Origin: Chryseobacterium limigenitum
GTDB taxonomy: Bacteria; Bacteroidota; Bacteroidia; Flavobacteriales; Weeksellaceae
DNA length: 64,000 bases
NCBI RefSeq assembly: GCF_900114875.1
Contig: NZ_FPKW01000017.1
Location: 34,132 to 98,131 of the forward strand
Direction of reading: 5' to 3'
The stretch's first letter is position 1. Every line of letters begins with the position of its first letter. This document shows, piece after piece, positions 40,270-49,085 of the stretch. The translations under genes and the position numbers were made by a program. Under the pieces are notes generated by a model, which saw nothing but the letters and a program-made list of their open reading frames with translations, was not told the DNA's origin and did not search any database.

Positions 40270-41274
40270 TTGAAACCTACCATTTCCATCGTCGTTGCTA
40301 TTTTTAACCGGAAAGATGAACTTTTTGAGTTATTAAATTCTCTTACCCAACAAACAGATAAAGATTTTGAGATCATTATCGTTGATGATGGTTCGTTGAT
40401 TGACCTTAAACCGACAATCAAAAATTTTGAAGAAATTTTAGATATCAAATATTTCAGAAAAGATAATTCGGGGCCTGGTTTATCGAGAAATTATGGCGCA
40501 AAAAGAGCTGAAAACGAATGGCTTGTTTTTGTTGACAGCGACGTGATCGTAGAGAAAGATTATATTGAAAATATCAAAAAAGATATCGTGGAAATTCCAT
40601 GTGATGCTTTTGGCGGTGCTGATAAGGCTCACAAAGGGTTTAATCTGATGCAAAAGGCGATTTCGTATTCTATGACTTCTGTTTTTACAACGGGTGGAAT
40701 TAGAGGAAATAAGAAGGCTGTTTCAAAATTTCAACCCCGAAGTTTCAACATGGGCGTAAAAAAAGAAGTTTTCGAAAAAGTCGGCGGTTTTTCTGAAATG
40801 CGAATCGGTGAAGATCCTGATTTATCGATGACGCTTTGGGAAAAAGGCTTTACCACGGCTTTTTTCGATAATATAGGAGTGTATCATAAGCGTAGGGTAG
40901 ATTTTGGGAAATTCTCAAAACAAGTGTATCAATTTGGCTGTGCAAGGCCGATTCTTAATCAAAGGCATCCAAATTATGTGAAGATTTCTTTTGCTTTTCC
41001 GACCTTATTTTTATTAGGCTATATCTTCGGTTTTATAGAATATTTTCTTTTAAAAGAAAGAGTTGTTCTTACTTTTTATGGATTTTACACTTTTTTGGTG
41101 TTTTTTCATGCCTTGATTGTGACTAAAAATATAAGTATTGCCGGAATGGCGGTTATTTCAACCTATATTCAGATGTTTTCTTACGGATACGGGTTTTTAA
41201 AGTCATGGTTTTTATTAAATGTTATGAGAATGAAACCTGAAGATGCTTTCCCGAAACATTTTCATAAAAAATAA
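40270..41274 (+). CDS. family 2 glycosyltransferase with C-terminal membrane segments
   Basis: 334 residues, starting at TTG: an in-frame stop lies 15 bp before it and no methionine occurs until beyond the conserved start. The GT-A domain has TISIVVAIFNRKDELFELL (about 3-21), IIIVDDGS (about 37-44), the DxD-type LVFVDSDV (about 87-94) and MRIGEDPDLSMTLWEKG (about 178-194). A helix-rich end (about 240-300; FPTLFLLGYIFGFIEYFLL) anchors it in the membrane. It transfers a sugar to a lipid or surface polysaccharide; donor and acceptor are unknown. Confidence 0.88.
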   Translation: MKPTISIVVAIFNRKDELFELLNSLTQQTDKDFEIIIVDDGSLIDLKPTIKNFEEILDIKYFRKDNSGPGLSRNYGAKRAENEWLVFVDSDVIVEKDYIENIKKDIVEIPCDAFGGADKAHKGFNLMQKAISYSMTSVFTTGGIRGNKKAVSKFQPRSFNMGVKKEVFEKVGGFSEMRIGEDPDLSMTLWEKGFTTAFFDNIGVYHKRRVDFGKFSKQVYQFGCARPILNQRHPNYVKISFAFPTLFLLGYIFGFIEYFLLKERVVLTFYGFYTFLVFFHALIVTKNISIAGMAVISTYIQMFSYGYGFLKSWFLLNVMRMKPEDAFPKHFHKK

Positions 41275-41296
41275 TCTTTGAACGAATTAAAAAAAT

Positions 41297-41325
41297 AAAA
41301 GCTGTCGAAAATTTCAACAGCTTTT
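41297..41325. terminator. bidirectional terminator between glycosyltransferase and PLP enzyme genes
   Basis: Stem AAAAGCTGT(C)GAAA / TTTC(A)ACAGCTTTT with a short loop, between convergent genes. Confidence 0.85.
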
Positions 41326-41335
41326 ACAACAATAA

Positions 41336-42562
41336 TTAGAATATAGAGATGTTTTCATGGTTGAGAATACCTACTTTATGCATGCATTCCCTCATCTTTT
41401 CGTATGTTCGTTCGATGTCGTGATCCAATCCTATTGAGAATCTTATCAGTCCGTCGGATATTCCCATTTCAGCGCGTTCCTCTTCCGGAATTTCGGAAGA
41501 AGTTGAGCTTCCTGAGCATGAGAATAAAGTTTTATAGAAGCCTAAACTTACTGCCAGATAACCTAAGTTCTCCTGCTGCATTAATTCCATCAGCTCGTTG
41601 GCTTTGTCTGTAGTTCCTGCATCTAAAGTCAGTAATCCGCCGAATCCGTACTCCTCATGCATCATGCTTTTCATTAATTCATGATTTCTGTGAGATTTCA
41701 GACCGGGATAAACAACTCTTAATCCGTCTTTTTCAAATCTTTCAGCCAGATACATTGCGTTGTAGCTGTGCTGTTTTATTCTGATATGTAACGTTCTTAA
41801 ATTCTTTAAAATACTTGCAGATCTGAAGCTGTCCATTGTTGGTCCCAGCAACATACAGGCTCCGTTATTTACATTTTTTGTATCATTAATAAACTCCTGA
41901 GTTCCGCAATAAACGCCGCCGACAGTATCACTGCTTCCGTTGATGAATTTTGTCAAACTGTGAATAACGATGTCAGCACCAAGCAATGTTGGTGAAATTG
42001 AAAGAGGGGAGAAGGTATTATCAACAATCAGTTTTAAATTGTGTTTTTTACAGATCTCGGAAAGTCTTTTAAGATCAGCAACTTCAAGAAGCGGATTGCT
42101 CACACTTTCACAATAAATAACTTTTGTATTGGGTTGAATGGAAGCTTCAATGGCTTCGAAATTATTAATATCTAAAAATGTAGTTTCAATGTGAAAAGGA
42201 GGTAGAAAATTTTTCAGGAAAGCGTACGTTCCACCGTAAATTGTTCTGCTCGAAATAATATGATCTCCACTTTTACACACCTGCATCAAAACAGAAGTAA
42301 TGGCTCCCATTCCGGAAGCTGTAACGTTAGCTGCTTCGGTATTTTCAAGTTTTGCTAAGGCTTGAGCCAAATAAAGATTCATTGGTGATGAATGCCTTGA
42401 ATACAAATAACAGCCTTCTGCATTTCCTTCAAAAGTATCGAACATGGTCTTTGCAGAAAGAAAAGTATACGTTGAACTATCTGAAATTGATGGATTTACT
42501 CCACCAAATTCGCCAAAATATTGTAAATCCTGTATTTCATTTGCTGCGTTAAAGTCTTTCAT
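41336..42562 (-). CDS. PLP-dependent Cys/Met metabolism enzyme (methionine gamma-lyase-like)
   Basis: 408 residues, cytoplasmic. The Cys/Met-metabolism family pattern is clear: YSRHSSPMNLYLAQALAKLE (about 53-72), the cofactor-stacking segment ESVSNPLLEVADL, the PLP-phosphate/aspartate region LIVDNTFSPL (about 176-185), and the Schiff-base lysine in HSLTKFINGSSDTVGG (Lys near 202). It could be a methionine gamma-lyase, cystathionine-type lyase or O-acetylhomoserine sulfhydrylase; the sequence alone does not separate these. The divergent Lrp gene 155 bp away suggests amino-acid-responsive control. Confidence 0.88.
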   Translation of the reverse strand: MKDFNAANEIQDLQYFGEFGGVNPSISDSSTYTFLSAKTMFDTFEGNAEGCYLYSRHSSPMNLYLAQALAKLENTEAANVTASGMGAITSVLMQVCKSGDHIISSRTIYGGTYAFLKNFLPPFHIETTFLDINNFEAIEASIQPNTKVIYCESVSNPLLEVADLKRLSEICKKHNLKLIVDNTFSPLSISPTLLGADIVIHSLTKFINGSSDTVGGVYCGTQEFINDTKNVNNGACMLLGPTMDSFRSASILKNLRTLHIRIKQHSYNAMYLAERFEKDGLRVVYPGLKSHRNHELMKSMMHEEYGFGGLLTLDAGTTDKANELMELMQQENLGYLAVSLGFYKTLFSCSGSSTSSEIPEEERAEMGISDGLIRFSIGLDHDIERTYEKMRECMHKVGILNHENISIF

Positions 42563-42717
42563 GATGTTTTCGATTTTGTTGGACTAAAAATGAATTAATT
42601 CCAGAATTATTACAACTGAATTTTGAAATATTAGAATATAAAACTGTTAAATTTAATTTAAACCGAAAAAATGTTTATTATATTTGATTAGTATAAACTT
42701 TTACCAAAAATATATCT

Positions 42718-43176
42718 ATGACGTTTGATGAAATTGATAAAAAACTGCTTTTTTTCTTACAGGAAGATGCTAAGCAAACCACCAAAGAGCTTTCCTACAA
42801 GCTTGGTTTGTCGGTAACAGCCGTTTATGAGCGAATCAAAAAGCTTGAAAATGCGGGCGTAATTTCAAAATATGTTGCGATTCTTGACCGACATAAAATC
42901 AATAGGAATTTTATTATTTTATGTCATGTAAAATTAAGTCAGCACAAGAAAGAATACGTCCTTCAGTTTGAACGTGAGGTGATGAATTTACAGGAAGTCA
43001 CGGAATGTTTCCATGTGAGCGGAGATTATGATTATATCCTTAAAATTGGTGTTAAGGACATGGAAGATTACCGTAATTTTATGTTGACTAAATTAACCAC
43101 TTTACAGCATATTGCGAGTACTCACAGTTCTTTTATGATCTCTGAGGTGAAAAATACGACGGCAATTGTTCTTTAA
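42718..43176 (+). CDS. Lrp/AsnC-family transcriptional regulator
   Basis: 152 residues. The N-terminal winged helix reads IDKKLLFFLQEDAKQTTKELSYKLGLSVTAVYERIKKLENAGVI (about 6-49), followed by the ligand-binding RAM domain with VTECFHVSGDYDYILKIGVKDMEDY (about 92-116). It forms octamers or similar assemblies and senses amino acids. It is divergent from the PLP enzyme gene, its most likely target; the bestrophin gene converges 3 bp after its stop codon. Confidence 0.95.
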   Translation: MTFDEIDKKLLFFLQEDAKQTTKELSYKLGLSVTAVYERIKKLENAGVISKYVAILDRHKINRNFIILCHVKLSQHKKEYVLQFEREVMNLQEVTECFHVSGDYDYILKIGVKDMEDYRNFMLTKLTTLQHIASTHSSFMISEVKNTTAIVL

Positions 43177-43179
43177 ATT

Positions 43180-44211
43180 TTAAACCAAAACTCCATTTTT
43201 AGATGAAATTGGTTCAGGAAGATCTGTTTCTCCGGTCATTTGCAAAAGATCAATTTCAATGGTTCTGCAAATAGAAAGCATCGGAACATCAAACATCAAT
43301 CCTGCAAACGGATTTTCGGAATAATCTCCTACCAATTCCATGATAATATAGATCCAACCGATGGTGATGCAGAAAGGAATGGATGTCCAGATTCCCCAAT
43401 CCCCCAATTTGGCAAATTCATTCACCAAACCCAACGGCAGCAAAAGGATAAAAAGAATATTAAAAACGAATGCCGTACTTGCAAACTGTCTTGGTGACGG
43501 AAATTTTTTAATTCTTTCAGCCTGTCCCTGAAAGTTGTAAAACTCGTTTAAAGAATTCTGTAATTGAACTTGGTTAAATTCAGAAATAACTTTATCATTT
43601 TTTAAATCATTAATCTCTTTTGCCTGTTTTGAAACCAAGAAAGTCGCGAAATTCTTATAATCAGACTGAAGTTCAAATTCTTCTTCTGAAAGATATTTAT
43701 GCAGGAAAATCGGAGTTCTTCCATAATCGGGGAAGCCTGCTTTGATGAGTCTGTTACGCTTATGATCAATATTTTTGAATCTTTCGTCCTCATGGCTAAT
43801 ATGTTCCCATTCCGTAGGAACCAAAAGTTGCTCACGGAAAGCGTAAAGCCACGCAATATGGCGATATACAATTTTTTTTCTTCTTTCTTCCATATCAAAA
43901 CTGCCTATTTCTTCATTTTTGGTGTCAAATGCATAGATCATTGAGGCAAATGATCGGCTCGAGTTGACAATTCCGCCCCAGATTTTTCGGGCTTCCCAAA
44001 GTCTGTCGTAGGCCTGATTATTTTTAAAACCAACCAAAAATGCCTCTGCAGTACCGATCAACGCAACCGGAACCCAAGGGATAGTCATCCATTGCCAGTT
44101 GAAAAAATAGAAAAGAACGGCGATCAATGTACACCAGACCGAGATCCAGATCAAATGATGACCGGATAAATTTAAAACCTGTTTGTAATTGACATATTTG
44201 GTAGTAATCAT
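43180..44211 (-). CDS. bestrophin-family ion channel
   Basis: 343 residues with four membrane helices: about 20-40 (IWISVWCTLIAVLFYFF), 43-65, 236-258 (STAFVFNILFILLLPLGLVN) and 268-290 (IPFCITIGWIYIIMELVGDY). The family hallmark NNQAYDRLWEARKIWGGIVNSSR is at about 63-85. Bacterial members form pentameric channels, some passing cations. It is convergent with the Lrp gene at a 3-bp gap. Function in this organism is unknown. Confidence 0.9.
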   Translation of the reverse strand: MITTKYVNYKQVLNLSGHHLIWISVWCTLIAVLFYFFNWQWMTIPWVPVALIGTAEAFLVGFKNNQAYDRLWEARKIWGGIVNSSRSFASMIYAFDTKNEEIGSFDMEERRKKIVYRHIAWLYAFREQLLVPTEWEHISHEDERFKNIDHKRNRLIKAGFPDYGRTPIFLHKYLSEEEFELQSDYKNFATFLVSKQAKEINDLKNDKVISEFNQVQLQNSLNEFYNFQGQAERIKKFPSPRQFASTAFVFNILFILLLPLGLVNEFAKLGDWGIWTSIPFCITIGWIYIIMELVGDYSENPFAGLMFDVPMLSICRTIEIDLLQMTGETDLPEPISSKNGVLV

Positions 44212-44530
44212 CTGTGCTGATTTTTAATGTGAAAGAAATAAGGGTAACAAAATAAATACCAATTTAAATCTAAGACAAGTTTTTTAATTAAACTTATTAT
44301 TTTAACCACAAAAATTACAAAAGATTAAGGGAGTAATTATTTAAACTTAAGCAAGAACACATAAGTTTAAAAAAATCTTTGATTTTAATTCTTTTGTGGT
44401 CTTTTATTTCAAAATGGCTCATCTTTAAATAGTTCAAGAATAGCTTTTGTATCTTTTGTGGTTAAATTTTACAGATTTTAAAATAAGGCATAAAAAAACC
44501 TCTAAAAATTTAGAGGTTCTGGTGTTATGC
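44212..44530. repeat. gene-free spacer with an inverted repeat of TTAACCACAAAA type
   Basis: Left arm TTTAACCACAAAAATTACAAAAGAT (44301-44325) and right arm near 44446-44467 (TTTGTATCTTTTGTGGTTAAA) are complementary apart from small gaps. The inner part also holds a CTTTTGTGGT at 44391. Motifs of this kind recur in spacers of related genomes as I remember them. No ORF seen. Confidence 0.5.
44497..44518 (-). terminator. terminator of the E1 dehydrogenase gene
   Basis: Stem AACCTCTAAA / TTTAGAGGTT with an A-run on the plus-strand left side that becomes a U-run on the minus transcript. Confidence 0.85.
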
Positions 44531-46603
44531 TTAGTTTTTTAACATTTCTTCGATTTTTGCGGTTAATTTTTCCGCATTTGGAAGCATTTCTTTTTCCAAT
44601 ATTAAATTGATCGGAACGGCTGGCGTATCCAGAGATCCCATTGTTTCTACCGGAGCATCCAGATATTTGAAACAGTTCTTAGAAATACGGTGTGCAAAGG
44701 CTTCTGCAAACGAATTGTTTAACTGTTCTTCCGTTAAAACGATACATTTTCCGTGAGCTTTTACTCTTTCGAAAACCAATTCTTCATCTAATGGAATTAA
44801 CGTTCTTAAGTCGATCACTTCAACTTTTCCATTGAAGTTTTTAGCAGCTTCTTTTGCCCAATAAACTCCCATTCCGTAGGTTACAACCAATAAAGATCTG
44901 CCTTTTTCAACTTCATTTTTATCAGCTTCGATGATGATTTTTCCTTTTCCGAAAGGTAGAATGTAATCTTCTGCCGGTTCGATTGTTTTGGCATCTTCCG
45001 TTCCCGGAACTTTGCTCCAATATAATCCTTTATGTTCTAGCATTACAACCGGATTAGGGTCGTAATAAGCTGCTTTTAATAATCCTTTAAAATCTGCAGC
45101 GTTACTTGGATAAGCGATTTTTATTCCTTTAATATTAGCTAGAATACTCTCAACGCTTCCACTGTGGTATGGTCCGCCACCGCCGTAAGCTCCAATCGGA
45201 ACTCTGATAATATTGCTTACCGGAAATTTTCCGTTGCTTAAATAGTTTGATTTTGAAATTTCAGTAATTAACTGATTGATTCCCGGATAAATATAATCTG
45301 CAAACTGAACCTCAACAATCGGCTTTAAACCAACCGCACTCATTCCTGTTGTAGAGCCAATAATATAAGCTTCCTGAATTGCTGTGTTGAAAACTCTTTT
45401 GCTTCCGAATTTCTTACCTAAAGTCACCGTTTCACGGAAAACTCCACCGATTCTTTCACCAACATCCTGCCCGTACAATAAAGCTTCTGGATGCTTCCAC
45501 ATAATCTCTTGGATCGCGTGAATGGCAGCATCAACCATTACAATTTTTTCACCACCTGCAGGTTCACGAGTCCCAACTTCTTCCGTAATTGGAGTAGGTG
45601 CGAAAATATGTTGCATTACCGTTTCAGGCTTTGGATCTTCAGCATTTTGAGCTCTTTGGAAAGCCTCTTCTGCTTCTAATCTTGCCTTTTTTGTAATTTG
45701 TTTTAATAATTCTTCGTCAGCACCAGATTCTAGCAATTGATTTCTAAGAATCTCTCCCGGATCTTTTGCTCTGTGCTTTGTTAAATCTTCTTCGTCTCTA
45801 TAGAATTCTCTTCTTACTCCTGAAGTGTGATGACCAATCAAAACTGTTTTTGCACAAACAACTAATGGTTTTCTTTCTGTTCTTACAAAATCAACGGCTT
45901 TTTTCATCACTTCGAAACTTTCAGTGAAATCTGTTCCGTCAACTCTCATTCTGCTTAAGCCAGTAAATCCTGCTACGAAATCATATGCATCACAGGTTCT
46001 TGCTTCTTCTTTAGTTACAGAAATTCCCCATTCATTATCCTGAACCAGGAAAATAATAGGAAGCTGATGTAAAGCTGCAAACTGTAAAGCTTCACTTACT
46101 TCACCTTCGGTTACAGAATTATCTCCAAGGCTACAAACTACAACAGGATTGTTTTCAAATTGCTGTAATTCAAAGTCCTGAATATATTTGATTCCCTGAG
46201 CAACTCCGGTTGTCGGAATGGTCTGCATTCCCGTTGCAGAACTTTGATGAATGATCTTCGGCATATTTTCATCCCTGCTTGAAGGGTGAGAATAATATGA
46301 TCTACCTCCAGAAAATGGGTCGTCAGCTTTTGCCAATAACTGCAACATCAATTGATATGGCTCAAAACCAATCCCAAGAAGGATACTTTCGTCTCTGTAA
46401 TAAGGAGAAACCCAGTCTTCTTTTTTTAACTGATAAGCCGTTGCCAGCTGAATAGCCTCATGACCTCTCGACGTACTGTGAACATATTTACAGATGTTTC
46501 GGTTTTCTTCGTAAATGTCGGCCATTGCTTTTGCAAGCATCATATGGTTGTAAGCCTTTAGCAAAATATCCTGAGAAACTTTTTCGTGAAGTGTATTTTC
46601 CAT
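44531..46603 (-). CDS. fused alpha-beta E1 component of a 2-oxoacid dehydrogenase
   Basis: 690 residues from ATG 46603. The upstream in-frame extension to 46630 crosses the promoter and a hairpin, so it is rejected. Residues 1-340 form the alpha part with the thiamine-diphosphate motif starting GDNSVTEGEVSEALQFA (160-176; the usual second glycine is Asn162) and closing at N190. Residues about 355-690 form the beta part (MVDAAIHAIQEIMWKHPEALLYGQDVGE; VEVQFADYIYPGINQL). It decarboxylates a 2-oxoacid, most likely a branched-chain one (or pyruvate), with E2/E3 partners outside the window. A fused E1 is common in Bacteroidetes. Confidence 0.92.
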   Translation of the reverse strand: MENTLHEKVSQDILLKAYNHMMLAKAMADIYEENRNICKYVHSTSRGHEAIQLATAYQLKKEDWVSPYYRDESILLGIGFEPYQLMLQLLAKADDPFSGGRSYYSHPSSRDENMPKIIHQSSATGMQTIPTTGVAQGIKYIQDFELQQFENNPVVVCSLGDNSVTEGEVSEALQFAALHQLPIIFLVQDNEWGISVTKEEARTCDAYDFVAGFTGLSRMRVDGTDFTESFEVMKKAVDFVRTERKPLVVCAKTVLIGHHTSGVRREFYRDEEDLTKHRAKDPGEILRNQLLESGADEELLKQITKKARLEAEEAFQRAQNAEDPKPETVMQHIFAPTPITEEVGTREPAGGEKIVMVDAAIHAIQEIMWKHPEALLYGQDVGERIGGVFRETVTLGKKFGSKRVFNTAIQEAYIIGSTTGMSAVGLKPIVEVQFADYIYPGINQLITEISKSNYLSNGKFPVSNIIRVPIGAYGGGGPYHSGSVESILANIKGIKIAYPSNAADFKGLLKAAYYDPNPVVMLEHKGLYWSKVPGTEDAKTIEPAEDYILPFGKGKIIIEADKNEVEKGRSLLVVTYGMGVYWAKEAAKNFNGKVEVIDLRTLIPLDEELVFERVKAHGKCIVLTEEQLNNSFAEAFAHRISKNCFKYLDAPVETMGSLDTPAVPINLILEKEMLPNAEKLTAKIEEMLKN

Positions 46604-46609
46604 AGGAAG

Positions 46610-46641
46610 CAAATATACATAAAAAAACAAAACACTAACAA
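46610..46641 (-). promoter_or_regulatory. promoter of the E1 gene, overlapping an upstream terminator
   Basis: TATATTTG (-7, minus strand 46617-46610) and TTG (46641-46639) are separated by 21 bp, a full match to the Bacteroidetes vegetative promoter. The -33 TTG lies inside the hairpin that ends the S8 protease gene. Transcription would start only a few bases before the ATG, giving an almost leaderless mRNA. Confidence 0.7.
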
Positions 46642-46656
46642 GTGTTAGTGTTTTGT
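46627..46656 (-). terminator. terminator of the S8 protease gene
   Basis: Perfect 14-bp arms ACAAAACACTAACA / TGTTAGTGTTTTGT with two unpaired bases, then a U-run on the minus transcript. Confidence 0.85.
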
Positions 46657-46678
46657 AGTAATCTATTTATTGTATTGA

Positions 46679-48793
46679 TTATTCTTTGATAACTTTTTTA
46701 GAAATTACGTCTTTATCAGTCTTCACTTCAATGATGTAAATTCCTTTAGTGTAAGAAGAAATATCGATTGCTTCTTTGTCGCTGTTAATTACCCCATTCT
46801 GTAATCTTTTACCAGATAGGTCATAAATAGTGAAAGTAGATTTTTTAGGAGCTTTCAATACGTTAACAATATCCTTGGTAATGGTTGGAGCGACTGCAAT
46901 ACCGCTGTCTTTGATCGTCTCACTAGTTGCCAAAACTTGTTGTGAATATCCTGTAACGATGATAGAATAGTTTTGAGGAGCAGCTGCGCCTAGATTATTT
47001 ACTAAAGTTCCTTTATTACCGATTTCAATTCTGTAGTCTCTACCTAGAACCGGAGCATCAATTACAACCTGTTCTACGTTATCAACTGTGTTATCACCTT
47101 TTGTAGCCGGAGCTGTTGGGTTTAAGGCGTTTAATTTCCAAGGTTGATAAATTGTACCTGTTACGGTATCAACAATTCTTAGATCTAAGTCATTTACTAA
47201 TCTTGAAGATCTGTTGTTGTAAGCTTGCGCCCATGTTAGGTTGGCAGGAACAACATATTCAGGATCAATCCATGAAATTGTAACTTTTAATGGTTCAGTA
47301 CCAGAAGCAGTAACTTTTTTCATGTTAGGCGTACCGCTTGTTAATGTTTCATTGTTAAAAATAACAGTGTTGTTAGATTTTCCAACTAATATTTCAGCAC
47401 CTTTTTTAGCATTAATATAACCCCATCCAAACAATGCATCCGGACCAATGTTTCCAGCTTCAGAAGCTGAGTGAACCATTAATGTTTTTGCACTTGCAGC
47501 ATTCAATATTTGGTTAGTAAAAAGATCTTTGTTGATTTGCGTCCACAACCCGATAACTCCTGTTACTACCGGTGCAGAATAAGAAGTTCCGCTTCCGTAG
47601 CTATATGTTACACTTCCTGTAGTGTTTTCTGCTGTAGCTGCAGAGAATACATTAGTTCCTGTTGTAGAAATATCCGGTTTAATTCCTCCGTCATCTCTTG
47701 GTCCCGCACTACTGTAGTCAGAATGTACAACGTCAGAAGCTGTAGTATATTTAAAGTTATTCGTAGAAATTACATCTGTAGCTCCAACAACGATAATGTT
47801 TTTAGCTAAAGATCCAGGTCCTATACAGTCAGCTCCATTGCTACAGTTTGTTGTAGGAAGGGTATCTGTTGCTGCAAATTGAACTAAGGTATTAGTGTCG
47901 TCTGTGTAATATTTAGGGAAAGCTGCAGTTCCTGGGTAATCTGGTCCGTAACCAAAATAATTTCCGGAAGATTTTACAATAATGTATGAAGGATTGTTAT
48001 ATACAATCTGATCATAACTCTGATCGTTGGTAAAATAGGTTCCCTGTAAATCCATAGCAGTAGAAGGAGTGTCAAAAGCACCGTTCCATACCCATGCATT
48101 GGCACCACTAACTGTTTTTAGATCCCAACCGACATTACTTCCATAAGAGTGGTTAGACAGATTAGGCTGAGCTACAAGTATTTTTTGAAATACAGTACTT
48201 GTTGCAGTATTGCCAGGCAATGTCGTCGTTGCAAATCTATAAGAATCCATTGTAGAATTTATAGCAATTCCTTTAATATCACCACTAAGACCGCCTCCAC
48301 TTATAGGAATGCTTTTACCACCAATAAAACTAGCCACACCAGTTGAGTGCGCACTGTATATGTTAGTAGCAGCTTCTTTATTCGTAATTCTTCCTGGAAT
48401 ATTATTGAAAGCTGTGTGTGCTGCATAAACTCTACCACCGTCAAAAATAGTATAGTTAATACCTTCACCATTATAAGCATTAGTTAATCCGCTTACTCCA
48501 CCTGCAGTATTAAGATTGTCAGCATTGGCATTGGCAACTTGTCTAAGATCTTCATTTTGATAAAAATAAGGTTTACCATTTGGCGTAAATCCAGCTAAGT
48601 TACTTCTTTGCTCTTCAATTTCCTTTAAAGTTTCCGGAGATCTGTCTGCTCCGTAATGCTTTGCAACATAAGAATCAAACTTTGCAGTATTCTCTTTGTT
48701 TTGTTTTTCAAACTCTCTTTTTAATCCTTCATTGTTTTGCGCACTTAATAATGTAATTGCCAAAGTGCCGACCAAAAGTAAATGTTTCTTCAT
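46679..48793 (-). CDS. secreted subtilisin-like (S8) protease with T9SS sorting domain
   Basis: 704 residues. Signal peptide about 1-18 (LLVGTLAITLLSAQ). The S8 catalytic triad is Asp118 (YTIFDGGRV), His149 (YSAHSTGVASFIGG) and Ser404 (GTSYSAPVVTG). A jelly-roll beta domain follows (about 480-620; LKVTISWIDPE, NDLDLRIVD). The end (about 635-704) is a type A T9SS sorting domain (FTIYDLSGKRLQNGVI, ITKGIYIIEVKTD-like, KKVIKE), so it is carried over the outer membrane by the type IX system and may be surface-held or released. Likely digests external protein. A terminator follows. Confidence 0.93.
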   Translation of the reverse strand: MKKHLLLVGTLAITLLSAQNNEGLKREFEKQNKENTAKFDSYVAKHYGADRSPETLKEIEEQRSNLAGFTPNGKPYFYQNEDLRQVANANADNLNTAGGVSGLTNAYNGEGINYTIFDGGRVYAAHTAFNNIPGRITNKEAATNIYSAHSTGVASFIGGKSIPISGGGLSGDIKGIAINSTMDSYRFATTTLPGNTATSTVFQKILVAQPNLSNHSYGSNVGWDLKTVSGANAWVWNGAFDTPSTAMDLQGTYFTNDQSYDQIVYNNPSYIIVKSSGNYFGYGPDYPGTAAFPKYYTDDTNTLVQFAATDTLPTTNCSNGADCIGPGSLAKNIIVVGATDVISTNNFKYTTASDVVHSDYSSAGPRDDGGIKPDISTTGTNVFSAATAENTTGSVTYSYGSGTSYSAPVVTGVIGLWTQINKDLFTNQILNAASAKTLMVHSASEAGNIGPDALFGWGYINAKKGAEILVGKSNNTVIFNNETLTSGTPNMKKVTASGTEPLKVTISWIDPEYVVPANLTWAQAYNNRSSRLVNDLDLRIVDTVTGTIYQPWKLNALNPTAPATKGDNTVDNVEQVVIDAPVLGRDYRIEIGNKGTLVNNLGAAAPQNYSIIVTGYSQQVLATSETIKDSGIAVAPTITKDIVNVLKAPKKSTFTIYDLSGKRLQNGVINSDKEAIDISSYTKGIYIIEVKTDKDVISKKVIKE

Positions 48794-49085
48794 AACTTTT
48801 TAGTAAATTTTTAAAAACGGTATATCCAACAAATGTATAGAAAATTATTTGTTTGGATTCATTATGTATGAATTAATTTGAAAATAATATGAATAATTTT
48901 TGAAAATACTTAAAATAGGGTGATATTGTGTCACTTTTATAATTATAATCAAAATGGGAAATGTTGAAATTTTATTTGTTTAATAGTAATTTGATAATGA
49001 AATGTCATAACCCAAATGATTTAAATTTTCAAAAAAATGAAGTAACTTTACATTCTCTTTTTTTAATAAAAGCTAGAAAAATTAC
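48794..49085. other. AT-rich spacer between divergent S8 protease and dnaE genes
   Basis: No gene seen. It must hold both promoters. TAACTTTA at 49043-49050, ahead of dnaE, is a weak -7 match (TAnnTTTG). No repeat or strong hairpin was found. Confidence 0.5.
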
